A stretch of DNA of 39,581 nucleotides from an uncultured Burkholderiales bacterium (GTDB lineage Bacteria; Pseudomonadota; Gammaproteobacteria; Burkholderiales; Burkholderiaceae_E): contig CAIVAS010000049.1 of NCBI GenBank assembly GCA_903903975.1, positions 1 to 39,581 of the forward strand, read 5' to 3'. The position numbers and the translations under genes are program-made. Under the pieces are notes generated by a model that saw nothing but the letters and a program-made list of their open reading frames with translations, searched no databases and had not been told where the DNA came from. Positions within the stretch are counted from its first letter, which is position 1; every line of letters begins with the position of its first letter. This document shows, in pieces, positions 26,078 to 33,704 of this stretch.

Positions 26078-27639
26078 TGACAGACATCGTGCTTGCCACG
26101 CTCAACGCCCGCTGGTCGCATGCCTCGCTCGGGTTGCGCTATCTCTACGCCAATCTGGGCGAGCTGCAGTCACGCGCGCGCATCGATGAGTTCACGATTG
26201 CAACGCCGCTCGATCAGGTGGTCGAGCGCCTGCTCCGAGGCAATCCCGGCATCATCGGTCTGGGCGTCTACATCTGGAATGTCGAGCGCACGACCGAGCT
26301 GATCGCTCGGCTGCGCGAGGCGGCACCCGCGACCAGGATCGTGATCGGCGGCCCGGAAGTCAGCCATGAGATTCAGGGACAGCCGATCGTGCAGCTGGCC
26401 GACCATGTGATCACCGGACCGGCCGACCTCAGCTTTGCCGTCCTGGCGCGCCAGTTGCTCGACGGGCCGCGCCCACTGATGAAGGTGATCGCCGGCGTCC
26501 AGCCCGAACTCGATGCGCTGGTGCTGCCCTATACGCACTACACCGATATCGACATTACCCATCGCAACCTCTATGTCGAGGCCTCGCGCGGCTGCCCCTA
26601 CAAGTGCGAATTCTGTCTGTCGGCGCTCGACAAGACCGCCTGGCCTTTCGAGCTCGACCAGATCCTCGAGCAACTGGCGCAGCTGCATCGCAGGGGCGCG
26701 CGGCGATTCCGATTCGTCGACCGCACCTTCAACCTCAAGGCGCAGACCGGCCGGGCGATCCTCGACTTTTTCCTGCAGCGGATCGAGGCGACGCCCGACG
26801 ATCCGGTCTTTGCGCACTTCGAGCTCGTCCCCGACCATCTGCCCGAGTTGCTACGCGAGGCGATTGCACGTTTTCCGGCCGGCGCACTGCAGTTCGAGAT
26901 CGGCATCCAGACCTGGAACCCTGAGGTTCAGGCGCGCATCAGCCGACGCCAGGACAACGCCCGCGCCGAGAGCCATCTGCGCTGGCTGCGCGAGCACAGC
27001 CGGGCCCATCTGCATGTCGATCTGATCGCCGGGTTGCCTGGCGAAGACCTGGCCAGCTTTGGTGCGGGCTTCGATCGGCTGGTGGCGCTGGGTCCACACG
27101 AAATCCAGGTCGGCATCCTCAAGCGCCTGCGCGGCGCGCCGATTGCCCGCCACACCGAAGCCTTCGGCCTGCGCTTTTCGCCGACGCCGCCTTATGAGGT
27201 CATCGAGACCGATGCGATGTCAGCCGCCGATCTGGCCCGTATCTCACGGTTCGCGCGCTACTGGGATCTCTATGGCAACTCGGGGCGATTTGCCGGCACG
27301 CTGCCGGTGCTGCTGGGTGAGACGCCCTTCGCGCGTTTCATGGCGCTGTCGGACTGGCTGCACGAGCATGCTCAGGCGACTCACCAGCAGTCGCTGGAGG
27401 CACGCGCCGAAGCCTTGCTCGCATGGCTGGTCGAGGCTGACGGCGGCGACGCTGCCGCGATCAGCCGGATGATTGCCACCGACTATGCCCGCAGCGGCGC
27501 GCAAGGCCGACCCGCTTTCATGGCGCGTGGCCTGGGCTTGGGCGATCGGGACGCAGGCGCCGCGCCCGAACGGCAGGCACGACACCTGGCGGTCAGCGAG
27601 GCGGCGTTCGCCCCGCCTGCTTTGCCCAGCGTTCCTTGA
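26077..27639 (+). CDS. B12-binding-type radical SAM protein (DUF4080 family)
   Basis: Protein of 520 residues. The N-terminal part has the cobalamin-binding-like fold (DIVLATLNARWSHASLGLRY, IIGLGVYIWNV, RIVIGGPEVS). I do not see the DxHxxG cobalamin signature, so B12 binding is uncertain. The radical SAM domain follows with Cys173, Cys177 and Cys180 in RGCPYKCEFCLSALD, and a SAM-binding region around FRFVDRTFNL and FEIGIQTWNP. The last 150 residues look like the DUF4080 tail (RYWDLYGNSGRF). The reaction of this family is not established to my knowledge. The gene is divergent from nitrile hydratase and overlaps the lutB end by 47 bp. Confidence 0.85.
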   Translation: MTDIVLATLNARWSHASLGLRYLYANLGELQSRARIDEFTIATPLDQVVERLLRGNPGIIGLGVYIWNVERTTELIARLREAAPATRIVIGGPEVSHEIQGQPIVQLADHVITGPADLSFAVLARQLLDGPRPLMKVIAGVQPELDALVLPYTHYTDIDITHRNLYVEASRGCPYKCEFCLSALDKTAWPFELDQILEQLAQLHRRGARRFRFVDRTFNLKAQTGRAILDFFLQRIEATPDDPVFAHFELVPDHLPELLREAIARFPAGALQFEIGIQTWNPEVQARISRRQDNARAESHLRWLREHSRAHLHVDLIAGLPGEDLASFGAGFDRLVALGPHEIQVGILKRLRGAPIARHTEAFGLRFSPTPPYEVIETDAMSAADLARISRFARYWDLYGNSGRFAGTLPVLLGETPFARFMALSDWLHEHAQATHQQSLEARAEALLAWLVEADGGDAAAISRMIATDYARSGAQGRPAFMARGLGLGDRDAGAAPERQARHLAVSEAAFAPPALPSVP

Positions 27640-29017
27640 AGGTCGGCCCGACTGGCGCAGGCATGTCCCGATAAAGGCTCCATCCGGATCCGCCCGGAAG
27701 ACGCGAGATGCGATGAGCGTCGCCTCCCATCCAGCCGAGCACACGGGCGCCGATGCGCACGAGCGGTCGATAAATCGCAGGGCGCCGTGCTGCAAACGCC
27801 CAGGCCGCCAGGCCCAGACGCTCGCGCCACGGCCGCAGACCGCGCTCGAATTGCCGCTCGCGCAACTTGCGAAGCAGATCGGGCAGCGGAATCTTCATCG
27901 GGCAGACCACATGACATTCGCCGCAAAGGGTAGCTGCCTGCGGCAGATCGAGCGTCTTTTCAAGGCCGACATAGGACGGCGTGAGCACCGAGCCCATCGG
28001 ACCGGGATAGACCCAGCCATAGGTATGACCGCCGATCTTCTGATACACCGGGCAGTGATTCATGCAGGCGCCGCAGCGGATACAACGCAGCATGTCCTGG
28101 AATTCACCGCCCAGCAGACCACTGCGCCCACCGTCGACCAGCACGAAATACATGTGCTCGGGGCCGTCCTGCTCACCTGGCGCGCGCGGGCCGGTGAGAA
28201 TCGAAAAATAGTTCGAGATCGACTGTCCGGTGGCCGATCGCGGCAGCAGCCGGGCCATTGTGGCCAGGTCCTCAAGCGTGGGAATCACCTTCTCGATGCC
28301 GGTCACCACCACATGCACCTTGGGCGGCAGCACGGTGCACATGCCCTCATTGCCTTCGTTGGTGAAGACCGCCACCGAGCCGGTCTCGGCAATCAGAAAA
28401 TTGCCGCCCGACACGCCCATATCAGCCGACAGGAATTCAGGCCGCAAGAACTCGCGCGCCTCGCGGGTCATCTGCGGAATGTCGGTCAGACGCGGGCGCT
28501 TGTGCACCCGCGCGAAAAGGTCAGAGACCTCGTCCTTACTTTTGTGGACCACCGGCGCCACGATGTGCGAGGGCGGCTCGTTGTCATTGATCTGCAGGAT
28601 GTATTCACCGAGATCGGTCTCAATCACCTTGACGCCCACCGCCTCGAGATGACGGTTGAGCGCCATCTCTTCCGAGACCATCGACTTCGACTTGGTGACC
28701 TTGGCAACCTCGTGGCGCCGGGCGATTTCGACGACCAGTTTCGAGGCCTCTTCGGGCGTCTCAGCCCAGAGCACGGTGGCGCCACGAGCGGTGGCCTGCG
28801 TCTCGAAGCGCTCGAGCCAGACATCGAGATTGGCCAGCGCGCGATCGCGCCGACTGACGGCTTCGTCGCGGGTGGCCTCGAAATCGTCGAGTTCGGCGAT
28901 CGCATTGGTCCGCCCGACCGTCCAGCGCTGCGAGAGCACCTTCAGATTCTGCTGCAGGCGCAGGTCGGCAAGCTTTTGCCCGCTGCGTGCCTTGAAGTGC
29001 ATCGACTGGACTTGCAT
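27593..29017 (-). CDS. lutB: LutB-like lactate oxidation iron-sulfur protein (LUD domain)
   Basis: Protein of 474 residues, matching LutB/LldF length. The N-terminal LUD domain covers about residues 70-310 (VTKSKSMVSEEMALN, GVKVIETDLGEYILQI, GVSGGNFLIAETGSVAVFTNEGN with key part ETGS). Two [4Fe-4S] motifs follow: CIRCGACMNHCPVY and CGECHVVCPMKIPLPDLL. LutABC oxidises L-lactate to pyruvate in the cytoplasm. I choose the ATG at 29017, which shares its A with the lutA TGA (TGATG); upstream in-frame sequence lies inside lutA. The stop overlaps the convergent radical SAM gene. lutC is not found next to it. Confidence 0.93.
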   Translation of the reverse strand: MQVQSMHFKARSGQKLADLRLQQNLKVLSQRWTVGRTNAIAELDDFEATRDEAVSRRDRALANLDVWLERFETQATARGATVLWAETPEEASKLVVEIARRHEVAKVTKSKSMVSEEMALNRHLEAVGVKVIETDLGEYILQINDNEPPSHIVAPVVHKSKDEVSDLFARVHKRPRLTDIPQMTREAREFLRPEFLSADMGVSGGNFLIAETGSVAVFTNEGNEGMCTVLPPKVHVVVTGIEKVIPTLEDLATMARLLPRSATGQSISNYFSILTGPRAPGEQDGPEHMYFVLVDGGRSGLLGGEFQDMLRCIRCGACMNHCPVYQKIGGHTYGWVYPGPMGSVLTPSYVGLEKTLDLPQAATLCGECHVVCPMKIPLPDLLRKLRERQFERGLRPWRERLGLAAWAFAARRPAIYRPLVRIGARVLGWMGGDAHRISRLPGGSGWSLYRDMPAPVGPTFKERWAKQAGRTPPR

Positions 29018-29781
29018 CAGCGGGCCTCGTCGGTGGCAGAGGGTGGCGGTGCATCCGACACGGTGCCAGCCAGCACTTGCGCGATATGCAGCACGCGGGT
29101 GGTGTTGTCGCCGGTTCGACGCAGGCGGCCCTCGATATTGAGCATGCAGCCGAGATCCCCCAACACCACGCAGGGCGCACCGCTGGCATGGATGTGATCG
29201 ATCTTTTCGTCGACGATCGCGCTCGAAATGTCGCCGTACTTGATCGCGAAGGTTCCGCCGAAGCCGCAGCAGGCGCGCGCATCCTTCATCTCGGTGAGGC
29301 GGATGGACGGATTGAGCGCAAGCAGCGCGCGCGGCTGCGCCTGCACGCCGAGCTCGCGCAAGCCGCTGCACGAATCGTGATAGGTGATCTCGCCTGCAAA
29401 GCGACCGGGCAGCGCGCTGACACCGATGACGTCATGCAGGAAAGCCGTCAACTCGAAGGTCTTCTGGGCCAGCGCATCGATGCGGTTGCGCAGGTCAGGG
29501 TCGTCGGCAAACAACGCCGGAAAATGCTGACGGACCATCCCACCGCAGGAGCCGGAAGGCATGACGACATAGTCGAAGCCTTCGAACTCGGTGAGGAACT
29601 TTCGGGCTAGGTCGCGTGCCGCGACACTGTCGCCCGAGTTGTAGCCAGGCTGGCCGCAGCAGGTCTGCGTCATCGGCACCTCCACCGTGCAGCCTGCCGA
29701 CTCGAGCAGCCTGACGCTTGCCTCGGCGATTTCGGGCCGCATGACATCCACCAGACAGGTAATGAACAAGCCAACTTTCAA
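29017..29781 (-). CDS. lutA: LutA-like lactate oxidation protein (CCG domains)
   Basis: Heterodisulfide reductase-related protein of 254 residues. It has the two cysteine-rich CCG domains of LutA/GlcF: TQTCCGQPGYNSGD near residue 40 and ACCGFGGTFAIKYG near 185. It begins KVGLFITCLVDVMRPE. I choose a TTG start at 29781, because AGGAGGGG lies 6-8 bases upstream and the protein then begins MKVGLFITCLVD as family members do. An ATG at 29805 has no ribosome-binding site. The gene is first of a pair with lutB and divergent from an iclR gene, the likely regulator. It would act with LutB on L-lactate; glycolate-type use is an alternative. Confidence 0.93.
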   Translation of the reverse strand: MKVGLFITCLVDVMRPEIAEASVRLLESAGCTVEVPMTQTCCGQPGYNSGDSVAARDLARKFLTEFEGFDYVVMPSGSCGGMVRQHFPALFADDPDLRNRIDALAQKTFELTAFLHDVIGVSALPGRFAGEITYHDSCSGLRELGVQAQPRALLALNPSIRLTEMKDARACCGFGGTFAIKYGDISSAIVDEKIDHIHASGAPCVVLGDLGCMLNIEGRLRRTGDNTTRVLHIAQVLAGTVSDAPPPSATDEAR

Positions 29782-29819
29782 GCGGCACCCCTCCTGCCTC
29801 GACATCGATTTCACAAAGC

Positions 29820-29832
29820 GATATAACGTATC
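29820..29832. promoter_or_regulatory. Inverted repeat between lutA and iclR, candidate IclR operator
   Basis: gatataacgtatc: GATA and TATC arms around five bases. It lies in the 99-bp divergent gap, about 39 bp before lutA and 48 bp before iclR. TATAAC inside it could also serve as a -10 for iclR. Confidence 0.35.
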
Positions 29833-29880
29833 ACGATCCACAAACACGCATCCCCTCGGGATGACGCACGATACCGCCAG

Positions 29881-30684
29881 ATGGTCCAACACCGAAACGA
29901 CGACGATACTCCCGCCTCTGATGCCGGGTCGCGCACCGCGATCCAGGTCATCGATCGCCTGGTCTCGCTGCTCGACGCCCTGGCCGAACACCCTGAAGCG
30001 GTCAGCCTCAAGGAGCTGTCTCGGCGCACCGGGCTTCATCCGTCGACCGCTCATCGCATCCTGAACGATCTGGTGGTTTCACGCCTGGTCGACCGTTCCG
30101 AGCCCGGCAGTTATCAACTCGGCATTCGCCTTCTGGAACTCGGCAACCTGGTGAAGGCGCGACTCAACGTGCGTGACGCGGCGCTGGCGCCGATGCGCGA
30201 GTTGCACCGGCTCACTCACCAGCCGGTCAATCTGTCGATCCGCCAGGGCGATGAAATCGTCTATATCGAGCGTGCGGTGTCGGAGCGCAGTGGCATGCAG
30301 GTCGTGCGCGCGGTGGGTGGCCGTGCGCCGCTGCATCTGACCTCGGTCGGCAAACTCTTTCTGGCCGCCGACGATCCGCGCAATGTGCGCGCCTATGGCA
30401 CCCGCACCGGACTCGCCGGTCATACCCGCAACAGCATTACCAGCGCCGACAAACTCGAGCGCGAACTCTCACTTGTGCGCAGTCGCGGTTATGCCCGCGA
30501 CAACGAGGAGCTCGAACTCGGTGTGCGGTGCATTGCCGCAGGCGTGCGCGACGATGGTGGCAAGCTGGTCGCAGGCCTCTCGATTTCAGCGCCAGCCGAC
30601 TTTCTCCAGGACGACTGGATCGAATTGCTGGTGAACACCGCCGGACAGATCTCGGCCGCTATCGGATTCGACGCGGCGGACTGA
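29881..30684 (+). CDS. IclR-family transcriptional regulator
   Basis: Regulator of 267 residues. The N-terminal winged helix-turn-helix covers about residues 20-90 (AIQVIDRLVSLLDALAEHP, SLKELSRRTGLHPSTAHRILNDLV, YQLGIRLLELG). The IclR effector domain follows (LHRLTHQPVNLSIRQGDEIVYIERAV, APLHLTSVGKLFLA, GYARDNEELELGVRCIAAGVRD). It is divergent from lutAB and shares the 99-bp gap with it, so I infer that it controls lutAB and probably itself. The ligand could be lactate or a related hydroxy acid. Known LutR proteins in Bacillus and Pseudomonas LldR are GntR-type, so an IclR regulator is a different solution. Confidence 0.94.
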   Translation: MVQHRNDDDTPASDAGSRTAIQVIDRLVSLLDALAEHPEAVSLKELSRRTGLHPSTAHRILNDLVVSRLVDRSEPGSYQLGIRLLELGNLVKARLNVRDAALAPMRELHRLTHQPVNLSIRQGDEIVYIERAVSERSGMQVVRAVGGRAPLHLTSVGKLFLAADDPRNVRAYGTRTGLAGHTRNSITSADKLERELSLVRSRGYARDNEELELGVRCIAAGVRDDGGKLVAGLSISAPADFLQDDWIELLVNTAGQISAAIGFDAAD

Positions 30685-30755
30685 GCTGCATTCAGCTGAG
30701 CGCGGCGGACAACGCCACAATTTACCTGGAGCGGCGCACTAGCTGTCGCACACGC

Positions 30756-31943
30756 TCAGGAGCGGGCTTCTGCCTGGACCAGCGTGGGATCGAGGCGCAG
30801 CCGTTCGGTCATCCAGCGGCGCAGCCGCTGGGCATCGGCAAACCGCGATTGCGCCCCGCTTGCATCGAGCAGGACGATGATCATCGTGCGCGATTCGATG
30901 CGAGCCTGCATCACCAGGCACTTACCGGCTTCGGAGATATAGCCGGTCTTTTGCATGCCGATCTCCCAGGCCGGATCGTCGATCAGGCGATTGGTGCTGC
31001 GAAAAGTCACCTGGCGAGGCCCAAGATCGACCGTGGCTTCGCTCGCGGTGGAGTACTGCCGAATCAGCGGATAAGCCGAGGCCGCACGCACCATCCGCGC
31101 CAGGTCCCGGGCATTGGCAACATTGTCGCTCGACAGGCCGGTCGGATCCGAAAAATGGCTGTCCGACATTCCGATTGCAACGGCCTTGGCATTCATGGCC
31201 CTGACGAAGGCACCCTGACCGCCCGGAAAATTGCGCGACAAGGCGCTTGCCGCACGGTTTTCGGACGACATCAGCGCCAGATTGAGAAGTTCGGCGCGCG
31301 ACAGTCGTGAGCCGATCGGCAGCCGGGAGCTGCTGTGCCGCTCGGTATCGCGATCGGCCTCGGTCACCTCGAGCATCTCGGTGCCCGACAGGCCGGCATC
31401 GAGCACCACCATGGCGGTCATGACTTTGGTAATCGATGCGATCGGCAGGACCGCATCGGCGTTTTTCTGGAAGATGGCTTCGCCGGTCTGCTGATCGATC
31501 ACCATCGCAACCGAAGAACGCAGATCGAGCGGATCATCGACCAGCCTCAATCCGATCGCCTGGCCGATCGACAGGCGCGCCGGCTCGACCGATCGGGGCG
31601 CATAGGACACCCGAGCCATCCGGGCCGAACGCGACGACGACGCGACCTTCAGCGAAGAACTGGCGGCTGCCGAGCGCGAGGCGGCGGCGGTCTGCCGCGG
31701 TTGCGCTGCAGCCGCTCTGGTCGTCGCCGCCTTTGACGGAGCGGCCACCGACCCTGCTGACCGGGTCGTGACCGCTTTGGCGGGCGGGCTGGCTTTGCTG
31801 GCACTCGAGGAAGGCTCGCTCTTTTTGCTCGCCGGGCTCGACGGCTTTGCGGTCGCGGCGCTCGCCTGAGCCGAAAGCACCACAGCCGCGGCACCAAACG
31901 CCAAAGTTGCCAGCACGCGCAAAAAGGAGGTCGTCGGTTTCAT
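30756..31943 (-). CDS. pbpG: D-alanyl-D-alanine endopeptidase (PBP7/PbpG type)
   Basis: Periplasmic low-molecular-weight penicillin-binding protein of 395 residues, family S11, that cuts peptidoglycan cross-links. A signal peptide covers about 1-29 (ending SAQASA). About 80 residues of Ser/Ala/Lys/Pro low complexity follow (about 30-110), then the transpeptidase-like domain. Its three motifs are Ser170-I-T-K173, S227-E-N229 and K332-T-G. The ATG at 31943 places the signal peptide correctly; the frame is open upstream to 32114 without likeness to the family. No Shine-Dalgarno sequence is seen. The low-complexity linker is longer than in E. coli PBP7 (about 310 residues in total). Confidence 0.93.
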   Translation of the reverse strand: MKPTTSFLRVLATLAFGAAAVVLSAQASAATAKPSSPASKKSEPSSSASKASPPAKAVTTRSAGSVAAPSKAATTRAAAAQPRQTAAASRSAAASSSLKVASSSRSARMARVSYAPRSVEPARLSIGQAIGLRLVDDPLDLRSSVAMVIDQQTGEAIFQKNADAVLPIASITKVMTAMVVLDAGLSGTEMLEVTEADRDTERHSSSRLPIGSRLSRAELLNLALMSSENRAASALSRNFPGGQGAFVRAMNAKAVAIGMSDSHFSDPTGLSSDNVANARDLARMVRAASAYPLIRQYSTASEATVDLGPRQVTFRSTNRLIDDPAWEIGMQKTGYISEAGKCLVMQARIESRTMIIVLLDASGAQSRFADAQRLRRWMTERLRLDPTLVQAEARS

Positions 31944-32179
31944 AGGGGTCGCTTTGACAAGCCGGATCAGGCGGAATCGCATCCGGATTGTATCAACACA
32001 AGATCGAGCCATGGGAAAAAATCCAGTCTTGATAGGCACTTGGCGCACTTTCCGGACATAGAACATCAGGTTTACGACGGACGGCGGCTGCAAAGGCCAT
32101 CGGCAGCAGATCAACGGTGCTGCACCGGGCTATTGCGGGATGACTGTCTCGCTTTGCCGGTCATCGCACAAGATCGTTG

Positions 32180-32207
32180 TTGACAGGTGCAAGACAGCCG
32201 GTATACT
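32180..32207 (+). promoter_or_regulatory. Sigma-70 promoter of the phasin gene
   Basis: TTGACA (32180-32185), 16-bp spacer, TATACT (32202-32207). Both hexamers are close to consensus, the best promoter in the window. A start near 32214 gives a leader of about 90 bases. Confidence 0.85.
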
Positions 32208-32212
32208 CCGAC

Positions 32213-32228
32213 TTGTTGCACTGCACAA
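32213..32228 (+). promoter_or_regulatory. Candidate PhaR operator at the phasin transcription start
   Basis: ttgttgcactgcacaa contains the palindrome TGCA-C-TGCA and lies over the predicted transcription start. In PHA-producing proteobacteria the repressor PhaR controls phaP by binding TGC-rich sites near its promoter. That this one is such a site is an inference. Confidence 0.45.
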
Positions 32229-32302
32229 ACGCAGGTGTACGGTCACTCCCAAGCCGTCATCCTGTTGTTTAATCTACCTTTTTAATTTTACCCGAGGACT
32301 TC

Positions 32303-32845
32303 ATGATCACTTCCGCAGACCAGATGGCCGCAATGCACAAAGCCAATATTGAATCAATGCAGGCGCTCGCCGCCAAATCGATGGCCGGCCTGGAAAGACT
32401 CGCAGAACTTCAGATGGCCGCCGCCAAGTCGACCTTCGAAGATGCCTCCGAGCAGATGAAGGCCCTCTTCGCGATCAAGGACATCAAAGAGCTGACCGAA
32501 ATGGCCTCCACCGCTGCCCAGCCGGCCGCCGACAAGGTGACCGCCTATTCCCAGCATGTCTACGCGATTGCTACCGAGACCGGCTCGGAAATCGCCAAGA
32601 TCGTCGAAAAGCACCTTGCCGACGGCAACCAGCAGCTGCACTCGGCAATCGATGCCATGTCCAAGACCGCTCCCGCCGGAACCGAAGGCATGGTTGCAAT
32701 GGTCAAGCAAGCGGTCACCGCAGCGAGCAGCGCTTACGACCAGGTCAACCGTGCCGCTCGTCAAGCGGTCGACATGACCGAGGCGAACATTGCTTCAGTC
32801 ACCAAGACTGCAGCCCCTGCCTCAAAGGGCCGCAAAGCCGCCTGA
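32303..32845 (+). CDS. phaP: Phasin (PHA granule-associated protein)
   Basis: Small amphipathic protein of 180 residues that coats polyhydroxyalkanoate granules. The N-terminal half is the phasin domain: ADQMAAMHKANIESMQALAAKS, MAGLERLAELQMAAAKSTFEDASEQMKAL (key parts NIESMQALAAK and LAELQMAA) and DIKELTEMASTAAQPAADKV. The C-terminus is Ala/Lys-rich (AAPASKGRKAA). No signal peptide and no cysteine. GAGGA precedes the ATG by 5 bases. It stands alone behind a strong promoter, as phasin genes usually do. PHA synthase genes are not in the window. Confidence 0.95.
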   Translation: MITSADQMAAMHKANIESMQALAAKSMAGLERLAELQMAAAKSTFEDASEQMKALFAIKDIKELTEMASTAAQPAADKVTAYSQHVYAIATETGSEIAKIVEKHLADGNQQLHSAIDAMSKTAPAGTEGMVAMVKQAVTAASSAYDQVNRAARQAVDMTEANIASVTKTAAPASKGRKAA

Positions 32846-32871
32846 AGGCGATAATCGGCGCCAAGTCTGAG

Positions 32872-32898
32872 CGTCGGGTCGCCTTCTGCGACCTGATG
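32872..32898. terminator. Long hairpin without T-run between phasin and cinA-like gene
   Basis: An 11-bp stem with two G-T pairs (32872-32882 with 32888-32898) has the loop cttct. It lies in the 64-bp convergent gap. Neither side has a T-run, so it may be a weak or Rho-assisted terminator, or an mRNA-end stabiliser. Confidence 0.35.
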
Positions 32899-32909
32899 AG
32901 CAAGGAGGC

Positions 32910-33704
32910 TCAGCCGATCTCTCCACCGAGCGTCTGCACGCCAGCGAGCAGACGCTCGAATGCCGCATCGACCTGATCAAGGCGCCCTTTGGCGCCCAGT
33001 TCGATATGACGGCGTAGTACCTCGGATCCGACCACGCCGCCGACCGAGGGCAGGCTGTAGACCTTGATGCCGTCGAATTCGTGTTCGACCGCTTCCATGA
33101 GCGGCGTGAGCGTTGACTCTGCCAGCTCGAAAACCAGCATCGACCGATCACCCCGCTGCTCCCGGTGAAACTGATCGGCATAGTGCGTATCGAGCACCCA
33201 TTCAATCATCGGCCAGGCCATCACCGGGAAGCCCGGAACGAACCAGTGGCGCCCGCTTGTAAAGCCCGCGATCCGGTTGAAGGGATTGGGAATGATGCCG
33301 GCGCCCGCCGGAAATTCAGCCATCTTCAGACGCTGACGATTCTCGGGCAGCGTCATGTCGGCCGAACCCTTGCCCTCAAGCGCCATCTGGGCGGTCCGCT
33401 CGGCAATAAAGCCTGCCGCCTCAGGATGCAGCGCCAACTCGACACCCAGAGCCGCAGCCGCTGCCTGCCGGGTTTGGTCATCGGGTGTCGCGCCAATTCC
33501 GCCGCAGCAGAACACCACATCATCACCCGCCATCGACTGGCGCAATGCGGCCACCAGCTGCGGACGGTCATCGCCCAGATAACGGGCCCATGACAGCGAC
33601 AGACCGCGCGCGCCGAGCAGTTCGATCACTTTGACAAGATGCTTGTCCTGACGTTTGCCAGACAAGATTTCGTCGCCGACGATGATGAGTCCGAAGTTGT
33701 TCAT
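32910..33704 (-). CDS. CinA-type molybdopterin-binding domain protein
   Basis: Protein of 264 residues with the MoaB/Mog-like fold found in the N-terminal half of CinA. It begins NNFGLIIVGDEILSGKRQDKH and has VVFCCGGIGATPDDQTRQA, where the family has GGIGPTxDD. ENRQRLKMAEFPAGAGIIPNP and HWFVPGFPVMAWPMIEWVL follow. The C-terminal deamidase domain of full CinA is absent, as in many short family members. Its reaction is not known; full-length CinA acts on NMN or ADP-ribose. The ATG at 33704 overlaps the stop of the sterol desaturase gene (ATGA). It is the last gene of a closely packed minus-strand run. Confidence 0.9.
   Translation of the reverse strand: MNNFGLIIVGDEILSGKRQDKHLVKVIELLGARGLSLSWARYLGDDRPQLVAALRQSMAGDDVVFCCGGIGATPDDQTRQAAAAALGVELALHPEAAGFIAERTAQMALEGKGSADMTLPENRQRLKMAEFPAGAGIIPNPFNRIAGFTSGRHWFVPGFPVMAWPMIEWVLDTHYADQFHREQRGDRSMLVFELAESTLTPLMEAVEHEFDGIKVYSLPSVGGVVGSEVLRRHIELGAKGRLDQVDAAFERLLAGVQTLGGEIG

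Noticed and set aside
27473-29197. 574-residue open frame on the plus strand
   Set aside because: Antisense to lutB, which has full LUD and iron-sulfur motifs. The plus-strand product has no recognisable domain.
24634-30684. Defence or mobile island
   Set aside because: Apart from the GC-rich metabolic genes listed, there is no integrase, transposase, nuclease, attachment-site repeat or base-composition break that I can see.
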